DNA of 64,000 bases from Sphingomonas sp. URHD0057. Lineage in GTDB: Bacteria > Pseudomonadota > Alphaproteobacteria > Sphingomonadales > Sphingomonadaceae. Where the stretch lies: NCBI RefSeq assembly GCF_000620665.1, contig NZ_JIAU01000008.1, positions 124,001 through 188,000 on the forward strand. The letters are read 5' to 3'. Numbering within the stretch: the first letter of the stretch is position 1; the number at the start of each line of letters is the position of its first letter. Below, piece by piece: positions 8,003-18,074 of this stretch. The position numbers and the translations under genes are program-made. Under the pieces are notes generated by a model. It did no database searches, had not been told where the DNA came from, and worked only from the letters and a program-made list of their open reading frames with translations.

Positions 8003-8416
8003 ATGAGGAAATTTAGCATCCTGCTGACCGCCATATTGGTCAGCTCCTGCATGGGCGGGCCACTGCAGCCCTCGCCAGCGCAGGTCGCGCAATCGCAGGA
8101 GAAGTTCGCGAAGCTGACGGCCGGCAAGGTGGCTGGCGCGCCGCTCTCCTGCCTCCCGAGCTTCCGTTCCAGCGACATGGTGGTGATCGACGACGACACG
8201 ATCGCGTTTCGCAACGGTCCCAGTCAGGTCTACGTCAACCACATGCAGGGCGGCGGGTGCCTGAACCTCGATGGCGGCAGGAACACGCTGGTGACCCGGA
8301 TACCGGGGCCCAATCTGTGCCGCGGGGACATCGCTCAAGTTGTTGACCTCCCGGCCGGGATCACGGTCGGCAGCTGCGTGTTCGGCGACTTCGTCCCTTA
8401 CAAGCGAGTTCGCTAG
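8003..8416 (+). CDS. small putative lipoprotein
   Basis: A 137-residue protein preceded by a near-perfect ribosome site (TAAGGAGG, seven bases before ATG). The N-terminus is a lipoprotein signal with lipobox LVSSC, giving Cys16 as the lipidated residue. The mature part has two or three further cysteines (LSCLP, GGGCLN, NLCRG) and looks globular. It resembles small DUF6491-like sphingomonad lipoproteins, from memory only. Its TAG overlaps the stop of the convergent acyl-CoA synthetase gene within a single CTAG. Function unknown. Confidence 0.75.
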   Translation: MRKFSILLTAILVSSCMGGPLQPSPAQVAQSQEKFAKLTAGKVAGAPLSCLPSFRSSDMVVIDDDTIAFRNGPSQVYVNHMQGGGCLNLDGGRNTLVTRIPGPNLCRGDIAQVVDLPAGITVGSCVFGDFVPYKRVR

Positions 8417-10158
8417 CGCTTGTAGAGCGCTTCGAGCGACTGGCCATAGACCTTGCCGATCACATGACGGCGGATTTTGAGCGACGGGGTCATCTGCTCG
8501 TTCTCGATGGTGAACGGCCCGTCCGCAATGATGAAGCGGCGGATGCGTTCGGTCACCGACAAATCGGCGTTGACGCGATCGACCGCGGCTTGAAGCTTTT
8601 GCCGGAGATCCGCGGCTGAGGCGATTTCCGAGTCCGCGACCAGCAGCGCGGCAAGGTGCGGCTTGCGGTCGCCATAGACCATCGCCTGGGCGATCTCGGG
8701 CTGCAGCGTCAGCATCCCTTCGACCCGCTGCGGCGAGACGTTATCGCCCTTGTCGTTGACGATCAGGTCTTTCTTGCGGTCGGTGATCTTGATCCGGCCC
8801 TTGTCGTCGAAATGGCCGATGTCGCCGGTCGCGAGCCAGCCGTCCTTGAGCACCCGCGCACTCTCTTCCTCGTTGCGCCAATAGCCGTGCATCACCAGCT
8901 CGCCGCGAACCATGATCTCGCCGTCCTCGGCGATCCTGACCTCGGCGCCCTTGACCGGAGGGCCGACCGTGTCGAGCCGGATTCCCGCGCTCGGCCGGTT
9001 GCACGCGATTACCGGCCCGGTCTCGGTCTGGCCATAGCCCTGAAGAAAGGTGATCCCGAGCGACTGGAAGAACATGCCGACCTCCGGATTGAGCGGCGCC
9101 CCTCCCGACACCCAGGCCTTCTGGCGTGACCCGATCTTGGCGCGGACCTTCCGTCGCAAGGTGAGCGCCAGGATGCCGTCCATCGGCAGGTTCCACGGCC
9201 GTCGTCGCCCCGCGGCCTTGTCGCCGCCGATCTCAAGCGCCCGCGACAGCAGGTATTTGGACAATCCACCGCCGGCCTCGATCGTCTTCATGATCCGCGT
9301 CCGCAGCATCTCGAACAGCCGGGGCACGACGACCATGATCGTCGGCTGCACCTCCTCGATGTTGGCAGCGAGCCTCTCGAGGCTCTCGGCGTAATAGATC
9401 TGCGCGCCGAGCGCGATCGGGAACATCTGCCCGCCGGTATGCTCATAGGCGTGGCTCGCGGGCAGGAAGGACAGGAACACTTCGTCGTCCCACCCGAAGT
9501 CGGTCGAAATGATGTCGGTCGCGCCCTCGAGGTTATGGAGGATCGAACCGTGGTGGAGGCGGACGCCGCGCGGCGCGCCGCCGGTGCCGCTGGTGTATAT
9601 GAGGCAGGCAAGATCGTCGCGCCCCACCTTGCAAACCTCCCGCAGCAAAGCATCGACGTCCGCTTCGCCCGAGGTCAGCTTCGACCAGCTGTGGCAGCTG
9701 ACCCAGTCCGGGGCCTGCACGCTGCGCAAGGCCTCGATCGCGATCACATGATGGCAATCATTGGACGTGAGGACGGCCGGGATGAGGTTCTTGGCGAGCT
9801 TCTGGTTGGAAACGATCACCGCCCGCGCCCCGGAGTTCTCGAGGATGTGGGTGTGATCGCGCACCGTGTTGGTCGTGTAGGTCGGGACCGTGACGCAGCC
9901 CGCGGCCATGATCGCGAGGTCGGCGATCAGCCATTCGGGGCGGTTTTCGCTGACCAGCGCGACACGGTCGCCCGGCCCGAGCCCGATCCGTTTGAAACTC
10001 GCCGCCAGTGCGGCCACCTGGCGCGCAGCCTCACGCCAGCTGACCGAGCTCCACTCGCCCTCACGCTTGGCCCACAGGAACGGCGCATCGCCCTTCTCGC
10101 TCGCGCGGGTCAGGAACATCGTGACCAGATTGTCGAAGCGTTCGAGCTGGCGGGCCAT
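8413..10158 (-). CDS. AMP-dependent long-chain fatty acyl-CoA synthetase
   Basis: A 581-residue adenylate-forming enzyme that activates fatty acids with ATP and CoA. The AMP-binding P-loop-like motif YTSGTGGAPRGV lies near residue 190, the GYGQTE adenine-binding motif near 380, and the TGDIG and DRKKD hinge motifs follow. It belongs to the bacterial FadD15/FAA1-like group rather than E. coli FadD. The frame is open upstream, but the ATG at 10158 (MARQLERFDNL) is the first plausible start, 59 bases from the divergent ggt gene. It ends inside the CTAG shared with the lipoprotein gene. Confidence 0.9.
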   Translation of the reverse strand: MARQLERFDNLVTMFLTRASEKGDAPFLWAKREGEWSSVSWREAARQVAALAASFKRIGLGPGDRVALVSENRPEWLIADLAIMAAGCVTVPTYTTNTVRDHTHILENSGARAVIVSNQKLAKNLIPAVLTSNDCHHVIAIEALRSVQAPDWVSCHSWSKLTSGEADVDALLREVCKVGRDDLACLIYTSGTGGAPRGVRLHHGSILHNLEGATDIISTDFGWDDEVFLSFLPASHAYEHTGGQMFPIALGAQIYYAESLERLAANIEEVQPTIMVVVPRLFEMLRTRIMKTIEAGGGLSKYLLSRALEIGGDKAAGRRRPWNLPMDGILALTLRRKVRAKIGSRQKAWVSGGAPLNPEVGMFFQSLGITFLQGYGQTETGPVIACNRPSAGIRLDTVGPPVKGAEVRIAEDGEIMVRGELVMHGYWRNEEESARVLKDGWLATGDIGHFDDKGRIKITDRKKDLIVNDKGDNVSPQRVEGMLTLQPEIAQAMVYGDRKPHLAALLVADSEIASAADLRQKLQAAVDRVNADLSVTERIRRFIIADGPFTIENEQMTPSLKIRRHVIGKVYGQSLEALYKR

Positions 10159-10217
10159 CGCCGGACTTCTTAGCGGAAAGGATTGCGAGCGCCACACGTC
10201 GTGGTAGGCGCTTGATC

Positions 10218-11930
10218 ATGCGTCGGTTCGGTATGTTGCTGTGCGTCCTCGCGCTCGGTCTTGCCTCGTGCATGGCCGCGCCGGCGGCACAGCCGGTCGC
10301 GGCGGCGGCTTCGGCGGATTCGCCATTCGTTATCGCCGCCAATCCGCTTGCCGCCCAAGCCGGGCTGAACGTCCTCAAACGCGGCGGCAGCGCGGTCGAC
10401 GCCGCAATCGCGGTCCAGGCGATGCTGTCGCTGGTCGAGCCGCAAAGCTCGGGCGTCGGCGGCGGCGCCTTCATGACCTATTACGATGGCCGGACCGGCA
10501 AGATCACCGTCTACGACGGGCGCGAGGTCGCGCCGGCACAGGCCACCCCAGGGATGTTCCTCGACGCAAGCGGCCAGCCGCTGCCGTTCGACACCGCCGT
10601 CGTCAGCGGCCGTGCGACCGGGGTCCCAGGCGCTGTGAAGATGCTCGGGCTCGCACACGACGAGCACGGGGAGCTGCCGTGGCCCACGCTGTTCGGGGAC
10701 GCCGAGCGCACCGCCGACCAAGGCTTCATCGTCTCGCCCCGGCTCGAGCACATGATCCACGCCGATTTTGCCGAGAATCACGCACCCGACGTGATCGCCT
10801 ACTTCTCCAAGCCAGACCGCACCTTGCTCAACGCCGGCGACCGCCTGGTCAACAAGCCCTACGCCGACTTCCTCCGCCGCTTGGCCGCGCAGGGGCCGGC
10901 CGCACTTTACTCCGGATCGACCGCGGCCAAGATCATCGCCCGGACCCATGCCGCGCCGCTCAGCGGCAGCATGACCATGGCTGACTTGGCGAGCTACCGG
11001 CCCATCAAGCGCGAGCCGGTGTGCGGACCGTTCCGCGTGTACATCCTGTGCGCGCCGCCGCCGCCGTCGAGCGGGGTTGGCCTCGTTCAGCTGATGATGC
11101 TGCTCGACCGCACCGATATCGCCTCGCGACGGCCGAACGACCCGCAGGCATGGTTCCTGTTCGCCGAGGCGAGCCGGCTGATGTACGCCGACCGCGACAA
11201 ATATGTCGGCGACCCGGCATTCGTGAAGGTGCCCGTCGCCGGCATGGTCGATGTGGCCTATGTCGCCTCGCGCCGCCATCTGATCGGGACGACGGCGGGA
11301 GCCCCGCCCGAGGCGGGCCGGCCGGAGCTGGCCCCGCTGATGGCAGCCGACCGCACGCTGGAGCCGACCGGCACCTCGCATTTCATCGTCCGCGACGCCG
11401 CGGGCAACGTCGTCTCGATGACCACCACCGTCGAATCGATCTTCGGCACCGGCCGCATGGTCGACGGCTTCTTCCTCAACAACCAGCTGACCGATTTCTC
11501 CTTCTCGCCGGTCGATGCCCAAGGCCGGCCGGTCGCCAATGCGGTCGCCGCGGGCAAGCGCCCGCGCTCGTCGATGGTGCCGACCATCCTGCTCACGCGC
11601 GACGGCAAGTTCGCCGGAGCGATCGGCTCCGCCGGCGGCAATGCGATCCTCGCTTATGTCGCCCATTCACTGGTCGCAGCGATCGATTGGAACATGAGCA
11701 TGCCCGATGCGCTCGCCATGCCGAATCTCGTTGCGCGCGGGTCCAACTTCAACGGCGAAGTGACCAAATTCTCGCCGGAGATTTTGGCGGGCCTCCGCCA
11801 ACGCGGGATCGACCTCAAGCCCGGCCAGGGCGAGGATTCGGGGCTTACCGGCGTGCTGATCCGCAACGGCCACGTCGACGGCGCGGCCGACCCGCGGCGC
11901 GAAGGCGTGATCCTGACCCTGCCGCGCTAG
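10218..11930 (+). CDS. ggt: gamma-glutamyltranspeptidase
   Basis: A 570-residue exported Ntn-hydrolase that cleaves glutathione and other gamma-glutamyl compounds. It has a signal or lipoprotein-like N-terminus (ALGLASC), the large-subunit start FVIAANPLAAQAG and GGSAVDAAIA, and the autocatalytic Thr386 in GTSHFIVRD, where the precursor splits into two subunits. The gamma-glutamyl-binding Ser pair is expected in RPRSSMVPTI, and GSAGG follows. A TTG two codons upstream is in frame, but the ATG is preferred. It ends convergently with pyrD inside a CTAG. It fits the glutathione theme of the glyoxalase genes nearby. Confidence 0.93.
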   Translation: MRRFGMLLCVLALGLASCMAAPAAQPVAAAASADSPFVIAANPLAAQAGLNVLKRGGSAVDAAIAVQAMLSLVEPQSSGVGGGAFMTYYDGRTGKITVYDGREVAPAQATPGMFLDASGQPLPFDTAVVSGRATGVPGAVKMLGLAHDEHGELPWPTLFGDAERTADQGFIVSPRLEHMIHADFAENHAPDVIAYFSKPDRTLLNAGDRLVNKPYADFLRRLAAQGPAALYSGSTAAKIIARTHAAPLSGSMTMADLASYRPIKREPVCGPFRVYILCAPPPPSSGVGLVQLMMLLDRTDIASRRPNDPQAWFLFAEASRLMYADRDKYVGDPAFVKVPVAGMVDVAYVASRRHLIGTTAGAPPEAGRPELAPLMAADRTLEPTGTSHFIVRDAAGNVVSMTTTVESIFGTGRMVDGFFLNNQLTDFSFSPVDAQGRPVANAVAAGKRPRSSMVPTILLTRDGKFAGAIGSAGGNAILAYVAHSLVAAIDWNMSMPDALAMPNLVARGSNFNGEVTKFSPEILAGLRQRGIDLKPGQGEDSGLTGVLIRNGHVDGAADPRREGVILTLPR

Positions 11931-12964
11931 GCGGCGGTGCCGACGAGCTCCGCGATATTGCTCATCCCTTCGCGCTTGAGCCGCGCCGCAAGGCCCTCAG
12001 CGATGCGACGGGCGATTCCGGGCCCGTCATAGACCATCGCCGTATACAGCTGGACGAGGCTCGCCCCGGCCCGGATTCGCTCCCACGCATCGTCGATGCT
12101 GGCGATTCCTCCGACTCCGATGAGCGCGATCTTGCCGCCCGAGGCCTCGCGGAAGTCGCGCATCGCCGTCAGCGCCAGCGGCTTCAGCGGCGCGCCCGAC
12201 AACCCGCCTTGCTCGCCCGCATGGCGCGATTTCAGAACAGGCCGTGACACCGTCGTGTTGGCGACGATGATCGCGTCGATGCCATGCTCGATCGCGACTC
12301 GGACGATCTGATCCGGCTCGCCCTCGCCGAGGTCGGGGGCGACCTTGAGAAACACCGGCGGGCCGTGCCTTTCGCGCGCTTCGCTCACCGCCTCGAGCAG
12401 CGCCCGCAACGCGCCTTCGTCCTGCAGCTGACGCAGGCCCGGCGTGTTGGGCGAGCTGATGTTGATGGTCACATATTTGGCGACGCCGCTCATCGCCTGA
12501 ACGCCGGCGACGTAATCGGCGATGCGGTCCGTACTGTCCTTGTTGGCGCCGATATTGACGCCGATTATGCCGCGCGAGTGGATGCAATGCCGCAGGCGCA
12601 GCCAGGCTTCAGCGTGCCCCTCGTTGTTGAAGCCCAGCCGGTTGATCACCGCGCGATCCTCGGCGAGCCGGAACATCCGTGGCTTCGGATTGCCCGGCTG
12701 CGGCTGCGGCGTGATCGTGCCCACTTCCACGAACCCGAAGCCGAGGCCGAGCATATGCTCTGGAACCTCGGCATTCTTGTCGAAGCCGGCGGCGAGCCCC
12801 ACTGGCGAGGGAAAGTCGAGGCCGGCGATCGTCGTTCGCAGCGATTCCGGAAAGTCCGGCGGCCGGCGCTTGGGCGCGAGCTTCAGCGCCGCGATCGTCG
12901 CCCGATGCGCCCGCTCCGCATCGAGCGTGAAGGCGAATGGCCGGATGAACGGATAGAGCGACAC
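11927..12964 (-). CDS. pyrD: dihydroorotate dehydrogenase (quinone), class 2
   Basis: A 345-residue FMN enzyme of pyrimidine biosynthesis that oxidises dihydroorotate to orotate with quinone as acceptor. Class 2 is indicated by the N-terminal amphipathic extension (YPFIRPFAFTLDAERAH) that docks on the membrane, by AGFDKNAEVP, and by INISSPNTPGLR with the catalytic Ser. FMN-binding elements IGVGGI and LVQLYTAMVY are near the C-terminus. The length is normal. The stop codon overlaps the ggt stop. The 70 bases upstream hold the regulatory region of the divergent suf operon. Confidence 0.95.
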   Translation of the reverse strand: MSLYPFIRPFAFTLDAERAHRATIAALKLAPKRRPPDFPESLRTTIAGLDFPSPVGLAAGFDKNAEVPEHMLGLGFGFVEVGTITPQPQPGNPKPRMFRLAEDRAVINRLGFNNEGHAEAWLRLRHCIHSRGIIGVNIGANKDSTDRIADYVAGVQAMSGVAKYVTINISSPNTPGLRQLQDEGALRALLEAVSEARERHGPPVFLKVAPDLGEGEPDQIVRVAIEHGIDAIIVANTTVSRPVLKSRHAGEQGGLSGAPLKPLALTAMRDFREASGGKIALIGVGGIASIDDAWERIRAGASLVQLYTAMVYDGPGIARRIAEGLAARLKREGMSNIAELVGTAA

Positions 12965-13005
12965 GAAATCCGTCTGTCAGGTTGTGTTTTCCGGTGCAAA
13001 CCCTT

Positions 13006-13030
13006 AAATCGGAGTGGAAAGCTCCGAATT
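13006..13030 (+). promoter_or_regulatory. candidate Rrf2/IscR-type operator palindrome
   Basis: AAATCGGAG and CTCCGAATT form inverted arms around a 7-base centre (TGGAAAG); eight of nine arm positions are complementary. The palindrome ends five bases before the start codon of the Rrf2 regulator that heads the suf operon. It would sit across the transcription or translation start, so binding should repress. Autoregulation by the Rrf2 protein is inferred. Confidence 0.4.
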
Positions 13031-13034
13031 AGCG

Positions 13035-13432
13035 ATGCGCCTCTCTCATCTTGCCGATTATGCGGTCGTGTTGATGACCGCCGCCGCGCGCTATCCGGCG
13101 GGCGCTCGCCTCAGCGCCACCGAACTCGCGGCCGACACCGGCGTTCCGCTTCCTACGACCCAGAAGCTGATGGGCCAGCTTGCCGGCTGCGGCCTGCTAA
13201 CCAGCGCGCGCGGTGCCGCTGGCGGGTTCGCGCTGGCCCTGCCCGCGGCCGACATCAGCCTGGCCGACATCGTCGAAGCGGTTGAAGGCCCGATCGCGCT
13301 CACCCTTTGCTCCGATTCAAACAATCATGAGTGCATTCTCGACGCGCACTGCAGGGTCAAACCGCACATGGGGGTGGTCGGCAATGCCGTGCGCGGAGCC
13401 CTGGGCGCGGTTTCACTGACGGAACTCGCCCG

Positions 13433-13436
<4 letters not shown>
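13035..13436 (+). CDS. Rrf2-family Fe-S regulator of the suf operon
   Basis: A 133-residue winged-helix regulator. The N-terminal reading head is typical ([38 protein letters not shown]), and a cysteine cluster C-x7-C-x5-C follows in the [16 protein letters not shown] segment, suited to ligating an Fe-S cluster. IscR of E. coli has C-x5-C-x5-C, so the first spacing is longer here. In-frame GTG at 13014 is possible, but homologues start at MRLS. Its stop overlaps the sufB start (ATGA). It probably senses Fe-S status and represses this operon when clusters are plentiful. Confidence 0.9.
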
Positions 13437-14898
<1,462 letters not shown>

Positions 14899-14902
<4 letters not shown>

Positions 14903-15114
14903 ACACAGTTTACGTTGTTCAGCACGTTCGTGACGAGGATGGTCCAGATGAGGACGTCAAAATGATCGGCATCTATTCGTCTCCTGAAACTGCGACGGCA
15001 GCGGTAGATCAACTCAAGAGCCAACCGGGGTTTTCAGACTGGCCCGACGGATTTCACGTCGACGCTTATCCCGTCGACAAGGATCATTGGGCTGAAGGCT
15101 TTGTGGATTTGTGA
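14899..15114 (+). CDS. small conserved protein inserted in the suf operon
   Basis: A 71-residue acidic protein with the pattern [58 protein letters not shown]. From memory this matches a family of about 70-residue proteins (DUF7336-like) found widely and not otherwise tied to Fe-S assembly. No cysteines and no membrane segment are present. It overlaps sufB by four bases and its TGA overlaps the sufC ATG, so it is fully embedded in the operon and must be co-expressed. Its role, if any, in SufBCD function is unknown. Confidence 0.8.
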
Positions 15115-15857
15115 TGCTGCAGATTGAAAACATCCACGCGACCGTCGCCGACAAGCCGATCCTGAACGGCGTGTCGCTCGCTGTGCCCGCGGGCGAAGTG
15201 CACGCGATCATGGGGCCCAACGGCTCGGGAAAGTCGACGCTCGCCTACGTGCTCGCCGGCCGCCCCGGCTATGCGGTGAGCGAGGGCGGCGTGACCTTCC
15301 TCGGCCGCGACCTGCTCGCAATGGAGCCGCACGAGCGCGCCGCGGCGGGGCTGTTCCTCGGCTTCCAATATCCGGTCGAAGTCCCCGGCGTATCGATGCT
15401 CCAGTTCGTCCGCGAGAGCCTCAACACGCAGCGCCGCGCGCGCGGAGAGCCCGAGCTGTCGGGCGCCGAGTTCATCAAGCTCGCGCGCAGCCAGGCGGAA
15501 GCGCTCGGCATGGACGCCGAAATGCTCAAGCGCCCGGTCAACGTCGGCTTTTCCGGCGGCGAGAAGAAGCGGGCCGAGATGGTCCAGATGGGCATCATTA
15601 ACCCCAAATTCGCAGTGCTCGACGAGACCGACAGCGGTCTCGACATCGATGCGCTCAAAAGCGTCGGCGCGGGCATCAACCGCATCATGCGCGCGCCCGA
15701 CAAGGGCGTGCTGCTGATCACCCACTACCAGCGCCTGCTCGACTATGTGGAGCCGGACCGGGTGCACGTGCTCCAGGCCGGGCGGATCGTCCGCAGCGGC
15801 GGTCCTGAGCTCGCCCATAGCCTGGAACGCGAAGGTTATGCGGAGGCGGCCGCGTGA
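15114..15857 (+). CDS. sufC: Fe-S assembly ATPase SufC
   Basis: A 247-residue ABC-type ATPase that energises the SufBCD scaffold. Walker A is GPNGSGKST, the signature region is GFSGGEKKRAEM, and Walker B is FAVLDETDSGLD, all with normal spacing. A GTG one codon upstream is in frame, but the ATG overlapping the previous stop is the natural start. The characteristic SufC sequence LGFQYPVEVPGVS is intact. It ends four bases into a small membrane protein gene that separates it from sufD. Confidence 0.97.
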   Translation: MLQIENIHATVADKPILNGVSLAVPAGEVHAIMGPNGSGKSTLAYVLAGRPGYAVSEGGVTFLGRDLLAMEPHERAAAGLFLGFQYPVEVPGVSMLQFVRESLNTQRRARGEPELSGAEFIKLARSQAEALGMDAEMLKRPVNVGFSGGEKKRAEMVQMGIINPKFAVLDETDSGLDIDALKSVGAGINRIMRAPDKGVLLITHYQRLLDYVEPDRVHVLQAGRIVRSGGPELAHSLEREGYAEAAA

Positions 15858-16150
15858 CGAGCGTCCTTCTCGTCCTCGGCTGCATCGCCTTCATGTTCGC
15901 GATCTACGGACTTCGCGGCAATCCCGGGCGGGCGGTCGCCGATACGGCGCTCCTCGTCATGTTGATCGGCATCGTCACGATCATCGAGGTCGTGCTCGAC
16001 CGGTTCGTCGATACCGGCAACACGGGAACTATCATCGTAGTCGCCTGCGCAGCGATGCTTGCGTTGGATGCGCTGTATGGACTGATGGCACCCGAGCGGC
16101 AGAAGCAGCGCGACAAGATGCTTCGGCGTCTGATGAAGAGGCGCGCATGA
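15854..16150 (+). CDS. small membrane protein between sufC and sufD
   Basis: A 98-residue protein with three hydrophobic segments (about residues 3-19, 29-47 and 59-77) and a strongly basic C-terminal tail (RQKQRDKMLRRLMKRRA), which is likely cytoplasmic. It starts with GTG overlapping the sufC stop and ends overlapping the sufD ATG. I do not recognise a family. Together with the 71-residue gene between sufB and sufC it is the second non-suf gene within the operon. It may tether something to the membrane, but this is speculation. Confidence 0.7.
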   Translation: MTSVLLVLGCIAFMFAIYGLRGNPGRAVADTALLVMLIGIVTIIEVVLDRFVDTGNTGTIIVVACAAMLALDALYGLMAPERQKQRDKMLRRLMKRRA

Positions 16151-16884
16151 CGGCGCCTTTCCCGAGCCTCAAGCAGGAGGAATGGCGCTATGCCGACCTC
16201 GATGCTCTCCGACCGGTTTGGCAGCAGTTCGCTGAGCCGCTGACGCTCATTATCGGGCCCGGCGAGAGCTTCGAGAAGATCTGGCTGCCAAGCGATGAAG
16301 CGGTGCAGGTGCGGCGCGTCCAGTTAGCGCTCGAAGCCGGAGCGAAAGTACGCATTTTCGTCCTCAACACGGCCTCGGAATATGGACGCATTGAACTCGA
16401 AGTATCGCTCGCCGAAGGTGCTGACTTCGAGCTGTATGGCGCCAACATCGGCACCGGCGTTTCGACCAACGAAATTGTCACCAAGGTGAAGCACGTCGGC
16501 ATCGGCGGACGCTCGCGCCAGGTCGTCCGCAGCGTGCTGAACGGCAAAGCGGTCGGCTCCTACCTCGGCAAGGTCGAGGTCGCGCGCGGCGCTCAGCAGA
16601 CCGACGCCGAGCAGTCGGTCAAAGCCATGCTGCTCGACCGCGGCGCGACCGCTAACTGCAAGCCCGAGCTCGAAATCTTCGCCGACGACGTGAAATGCGC
16701 TCACGGCGCGACCGTCGGCGAGCTCGATCCAATGCAGCTCTTCTACGCCGAAAGCCGCGGCCTCGATCCCGCCAGCGCCCGCGCGCTGCTGCTCGAAGGC
16801 TTCGTCATGGGCCTGTGGGATAGCGCCGAGGATGCCGACGCGATCTGCACTGCGGCACGCGAAGCCTTGCGAAGGGTTGTATGA
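16147..16884 (+). CDS. sufD: Fe-S assembly scaffold subunit SufD
   Basis: A 245-residue SufB/SufD-family beta-helix protein, shorter than E. coli SufD (423 residues) because the N-terminal helical domain is reduced to FPSLKQEEWRYADLDAL. The C-terminal core (KPELEIFADDVKCAHGATVGEL and YAESRGLDPASARALLLEGF) contains the conserved His and Cys that face SufB. The short form is usual in sphingomonads. Start and stop codons overlap both neighbours. Confidence 0.93.
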   Translation: MTAPFPSLKQEEWRYADLDALRPVWQQFAEPLTLIIGPGESFEKIWLPSDEAVQVRRVQLALEAGAKVRIFVLNTASEYGRIELEVSLAEGADFELYGANIGTGVSTNEIVTKVKHVGIGGRSRQVVRSVLNGKAVGSYLGKVEVARGAQQTDAEQSVKAMLLDRGATANCKPELEIFADDVKCAHGATVGELDPMQLFYAESRGLDPASARALLLEGFVMGLWDSAEDADAICTAAREALRRVV

Positions 16885-18074
16885 ACGCGCCCACCCGCAT
16901 CAACTCGGCGCTGAGCGTCCGCGGCCAGTTCCCGGCGATCGTCGGCTGGCATTATCTCGACAGCGCCGCGACCGCGCAGAAGCCGCAGGCGGTGATCGAC
17001 GCGATCACGCAGGCTTACTCTCGCGACTACGCCACCGTTCACCGCGGCGTGTACGAGCGCTCGGCCAGCATGACCGCAAGCTACGAGGCCGCGCGCGAAG
17101 CCGCATCCAACCTGATCGGCGGCCAGCCGAACGAGCTCGTCTTCACCCGCGGCGCGACCGAGGCGATCAATCTCGTCGCGCGCTCGCTGCCGAAGGAGGG
17201 CCGCAACCGCGTGTTGCTCTCCCAGCTCGAGCATCACAGCAACATCGTCCCGTGGCAGCTCGCCGGTTACGAAATCGACGCCGTGCCGCTCACGCCCGAC
17301 GGGCAGATCGATCTCGACGCGGCCGAGGCAATGCTGACCGAACGGCATCGCGTGGTCGCGTTCGCGCACGTGTCGAACGTGCTCGGCTCGGTGCTCGACG
17401 CCAGGCGTGCCGCCGAGATCGCGCATTCCAAGGGCGCGCTGCTGCTGCTGGACGGCTGCCAGGCCGTGCCGCGCGTGCCGGTCGACGTCGCCGCGATCGG
17501 CGCCCACTTCTACGCTTTCTCCGCGCACAAGCTCTACGGCCCGACCGGCATCGGCTGCCTGTGGGGCCGCGCCGAGCTGCTGCAGGCACTGCCGCCGTGG
17601 CAGGGCGGCGGCGCGATGATCGAGAAGGTGACGTTCGCGGAAACCACCTTCCTCGACCCGCCGGCTCGGTTCGAGGCTGGAACGCCGCACATTGTCGGCG
17701 CCGTCGGCCTCCACGCCGCCGTCAACTGGGTCGAGAAGCTGTCGCTCGACGCGATTCACGCGCACGAATGCGCGCTCGTCGCCGAGACCCGCGCAGCTCT
17801 GTCGAGGATGCCCGGCGTCACCCTCTACGGCCCCGAGGACAGCGCCGGAATCGTCAGCTTCAACGTCGACGGGGTTCATCCCCACGACACCGCCACCATA
17901 TTGGACGATGCGGGCGTCGCTGTCCGCGCCGGCCACCATTGCGCGCAGCCCTTGATGCGATGGCTCGGCGTCGAGGCGACGGCGCGGGCGAGCTTCGCGG
18001 CGCACAGCGACAGCTCGGACATCGCGGCACTGGTGCGTGGGATCGAGCAAGTGAAGCGGATCTTTTCGGCATGA
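16881..18074 (+). CDS. sufS: SufS-type cysteine desulfurase
   Basis: A 397-residue PLP enzyme that abstracts sulfur from cysteine for cluster assembly. Visible landmarks are YLDSAATAQKP at the N-terminus, FTRGATEAINLVA, the PLP-binding lysine in FSAHKLYGPTG, and the class II catalytic cysteine in RAGHHCAQPLM. Class II desulfurases usually need a SufE or SufU partner to accept the persulfide; neither is encoded in this operon. The ATG overlaps sufD and the end overlaps sufT by four bases. Confidence 0.96.
   Translation: MNAPTRINSALSVRGQFPAIVGWHYLDSAATAQKPQAVIDAITQAYSRDYATVHRGVYERSASMTASYEAAREAASNLIGGQPNELVFTRGATEAINLVARSLPKEGRNRVLLSQLEHHSNIVPWQLAGYEIDAVPLTPDGQIDLDAAEAMLTERHRVVAFAHVSNVLGSVLDARRAAEIAHSKGALLLLDGCQAVPRVPVDVAAIGAHFYAFSAHKLYGPTGIGCLWGRAELLQALPPWQGGGAMIEKVTFAETTFLDPPARFEAGTPHIVGAVGLHAAVNWVEKLSLDAIHAHECALVAETRAALSRMPGVTLYGPEDSAGIVSFNVDGVHPHDTATILDDAGVAVRAGHHCAQPLMRWLGVEATARASFAAHSDSSDIAALVRGIEQVKRIFSA

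Noticed and set aside
5995-8338. 424- and 460-codon antisense frames opposite the nitronate monooxygenase-type and gloB genes
   Set aside because: Shadows of recognised enzymes with intact catalytic motifs on the plus strand.
16743-18050. Long minus-strand open frame opposite sufS
   Set aside because: It mirrors sufS codon structure in GC-rich DNA, has no domain, and is rich in Arg/Gly/Asp/His as such antisense frames are.
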